Source: Planctomycetes bacterium RBG_16_41_13 (GTDB lineage: Bacteria; Planctomycetota; Brocadiia; Brocadiales; Brocadiaceae). From it: a DNA stretch of 5,331 nt. The notes beneath the pieces were generated by a model, which did no database searches, was not told the DNA's origin, and saw nothing but the letters and a program-made list of their open reading frames with translations. This document shows positions 4,836 to 5,331 of the stretch, piece after piece. The position numbers and the translations under genes are program-made. Position 1 is the stretch's first letter, and each line of letters begins with the position of its first letter. The stretch spans positions 1,091 to 6,421 of the forward strand of contig MHYI01000197.1 of NCBI GenBank assembly GCA_001828295.1. The letters are read 5' to 3'.

Positions 4836-4950
4836 GGACAGCAAAATCATCGAAAGTAAAACTCCGTTTGCCAGTGTTGGGCTTGCGCATGAGGGCATTA
4901 AACATGACAGGGTTGTTTCTTTCATTTTCAACGGTATAGACAGGTTTTGA
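4816..4950 (+). other. Possible small ORF or coding remnant overlapping the ydcH-like 3' end
   Basis: An ATG at 4816 opens a 44-residue frame in a different phase from the ydcH-like gene and runs to a TGA at 4948-4950, inside the palindrome 4933-4964. The middle (KTPFASVGLAHEGIKHDRVV) looks protein-like in composition, but I recognise no family. No Shine-Dalgarno precedes the ATG, and the first 20 bp overlap the previous gene. The RVVSFIF string recurs in the related direct repeat at 5173-5206. A decayed gene end interrupted by a palindrome insertion is as likely as a real small gene. Confidence 0.2.
4897..4930 (+). repeat. Diverged direct repeat, copy 1
   Basis: This 34-bp segment matches 5173-5206 at 29 of 34 positions with no gap. 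The best part is CAGGGTTGTTTC (4908-4919) followed by TTCAT and TTCA. Two perfect palindromes (4933-4964, 5067-5094) lie between the two copies. Confidence 0.65.
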
Positions 4951-4964
4951 AACCTGTCTATACC
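4933..4964. repeat. Perfect palindrome, 15-bp arms
   Basis: GGTATAGACAGGTTT, a TG spacer, and AAACCTGTCTATACC form an exact hairpin. Six A residues follow on the plus strand, so on the minus strand the T-run precedes the stem; this is not an intrinsic terminator for the plus-strand genes. It lies 98 bp after the ydcH-like stop and could still stabilise the 3' end of that mRNA. It resembles common intergenic hairpins of the REP/MITE kind. Confidence 0.85.
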
Positions 4965-5066
4965 AAAAAATTGCTGCAACATCTGAAATAAAAATGCCGC
5001 TGTAGTGATAATAACATTTCCTTCGACATTCATTATTCCTTGTTCAATATTCGATTGTTTTTCAAC

Positions 5067-5094
5067 GTAGGGGCGTATTGCAATACGCCCCTAC
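5067..5094. repeat. Perfect 28-bp palindrome GTAGGGGCGTATTG/CAATACGCCCCTAC
   Basis: The two 14-bp arms are exactly complementary with no spacer. From memory, GTAGGGGCG...CGCCCCTAC palindromes are a recurrent intergenic family in several phyla. The sequence is unrelated to the palindrome at 4933-4964. It is far from any gene end, so a repeat of mobile origin is more likely than a gene-specific terminator. Confidence 0.85.
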
Positions 5095-5147
5095 AAGAAT
5101 GACCTGAAATCCTGTACGCCGCAATAAACATCGCCGAGTTATTCTTG
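5094..5147. repeat. Long-loop inverted repeat CAAGAAT/ATTCTTG
   Basis: CAAGAAT (5094-5100) pairs with ATTCTTG (5141-5147). Three more pairs inward (one G-U) give a 10-bp stem with a 34-nt loop. It abuts the 28-bp palindrome and may be part of the same inserted element or a chance match. Confidence 0.3.
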
Positions 5148-5172
5148 CGTCCTGCACAAAAATCGATAGAGT

Positions 5173-5206
5173 ATTAACCCTGGCAGGGTTGTTTCATTCA
5201 TATTCA
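5173..5206 (+). repeat. Diverged direct repeat, copy 2, containing AACCCTG-G-CAGGGTT palindrome
   Basis: This copy matches 4897-4930 at 29 of 34 positions. Unlike copy 1, its left part is a near-perfect palindrome (5176-5190) with 7-bp arms around a single G. In copy 1 the same positions have lost the symmetry. The two differences in the right part fall at third codon positions of a shared RVVSFIF reading. Confidence 0.6.
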
Positions 5207-5278
5207 GGTGAAGCATACAAATAATCACTGCTATATCGTAACTATTCAGCGTAGAATATTAAACTACCGAAATACAAC

Positions 5279-5326
5279 ATGCCTGAAGGGCAGAAAGCAT
5301 ATAGCCAGGGGTGAAGCCCCTGGTTA
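5279..5326. repeat. Composite REP-like element at window end
   Basis: A small stem, TGCC-TGAAG-GGCA (5280-5292), is followed by CCAGGGG-TGAAG-CCCCTGG (5305-5323). The second stem extends to about 10 bp with one G-U pair. Both loops are TGAAG. The two-hairpin order, with a CTGAAGGGCAGAAAGCATATAGCC-like body, resembles widespread intergenic repeats sometimes mobilised by REP-associated tyrosine transposases. The element may continue past the window. Confidence 0.6.
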
Positions 5327-5331
5327 AAGAA

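Larger units (their letters stand above)
4951..5331. other. Gene-free tail dominated by repeats
   Basis: After the last plus-strand gene no reading frame with a ribosome site or recognisable motif is seen on either strand. The region contains the palindromes and direct repeat listed separately. The minus-strand frame covering 4809-5033 reads through two of these repeats and is not credible. Nothing resembling a tRNA, an origin or a CRISPR array was found. Confidence 0.6.

Noticed and set aside
4398..4905. Overlapping minus-strand frames of 98 and 115 codons opposite the parvulin and ydcH-like genes
   Set aside because: They lie opposite two genes with clear family motifs and ribosome sites, and their own sequences show no recognisable domain.
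4933..4964. Intrinsic terminator for the parvulin-ydcH unit
   Set aside because: The stem is strong, but on the plus strand it is followed by A residues, not T residues; I list it as a repeat.

Overview
The window looks like a chromosomal stretch from a moderately AT-rich, environmental Gram-negative-type bacterium. It holds six complete genes, one decayed gene remnant and an unusually large amount of intergenic DNA built from palindromes and short repeats. The repeat style and gene mix are reminiscent of anammox planctomycetes (Brocadiales), but this is only an impression: no rRNA or other phylogenetic marker is present.

Left part (1-2924, all genes on the minus strand). Reading in the direction of transcription, there is a small PadR-type transcriptional regulator (2592-2924), then a polytopic membrane polyferredoxin of the NapH/NosR/CcoG kind with its own -10 box and a TTG start (1061-2464), then a TauE/SafE-type anion exporter (122-910). 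A reasonable reading is a locally regulated module that joins membrane redox chemistry to export of a small anion, possibly an oxidised sulfur or organic sulfonate species. The substrate and inducer cannot be read from the sequence. After each of the two membrane-protein genes lies a copy of the same 25-bp hairpin, followed by a block of heptamer repeats. The heptamer sequence differs between the two copies.

Middle (2925-3525). This 600-bp gap carries the padR promoter with two inverted repeats over it, an AT-rich stretch, and a recognisable C-terminal fragment of an NhaD-type Na+/H+ antiporter (3132-3305), all that remains of that gene. Next comes a purine-rich intergenic repeat just before the next gene.

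Right part (3526-4835, plus strand). A flavin-reductase-like split-barrel protein of the pyridoxamine-phosphate-oxidase superfamily (3526-4044) stands alone. After a 230-bp gap with small stem-loops, a compact two-gene unit follows: a cytoplasmic single-domain parvulin (4275-4553) and, 30 bp later, a YdcH/DUF465 small helical protein (4584-4835).

Right end (4836-5331). No convincing gene is present. The region is packed with different palindromes (4933-4964, 5067-5094, 5176-5190, 5279-5326) and one diverged 34-bp direct repeat that brackets two of them. It looks like a landing zone for several REP/MITE-like families. I found no CRISPR array, tRNA, rRNA, complete insertion sequence or clear new defence system.
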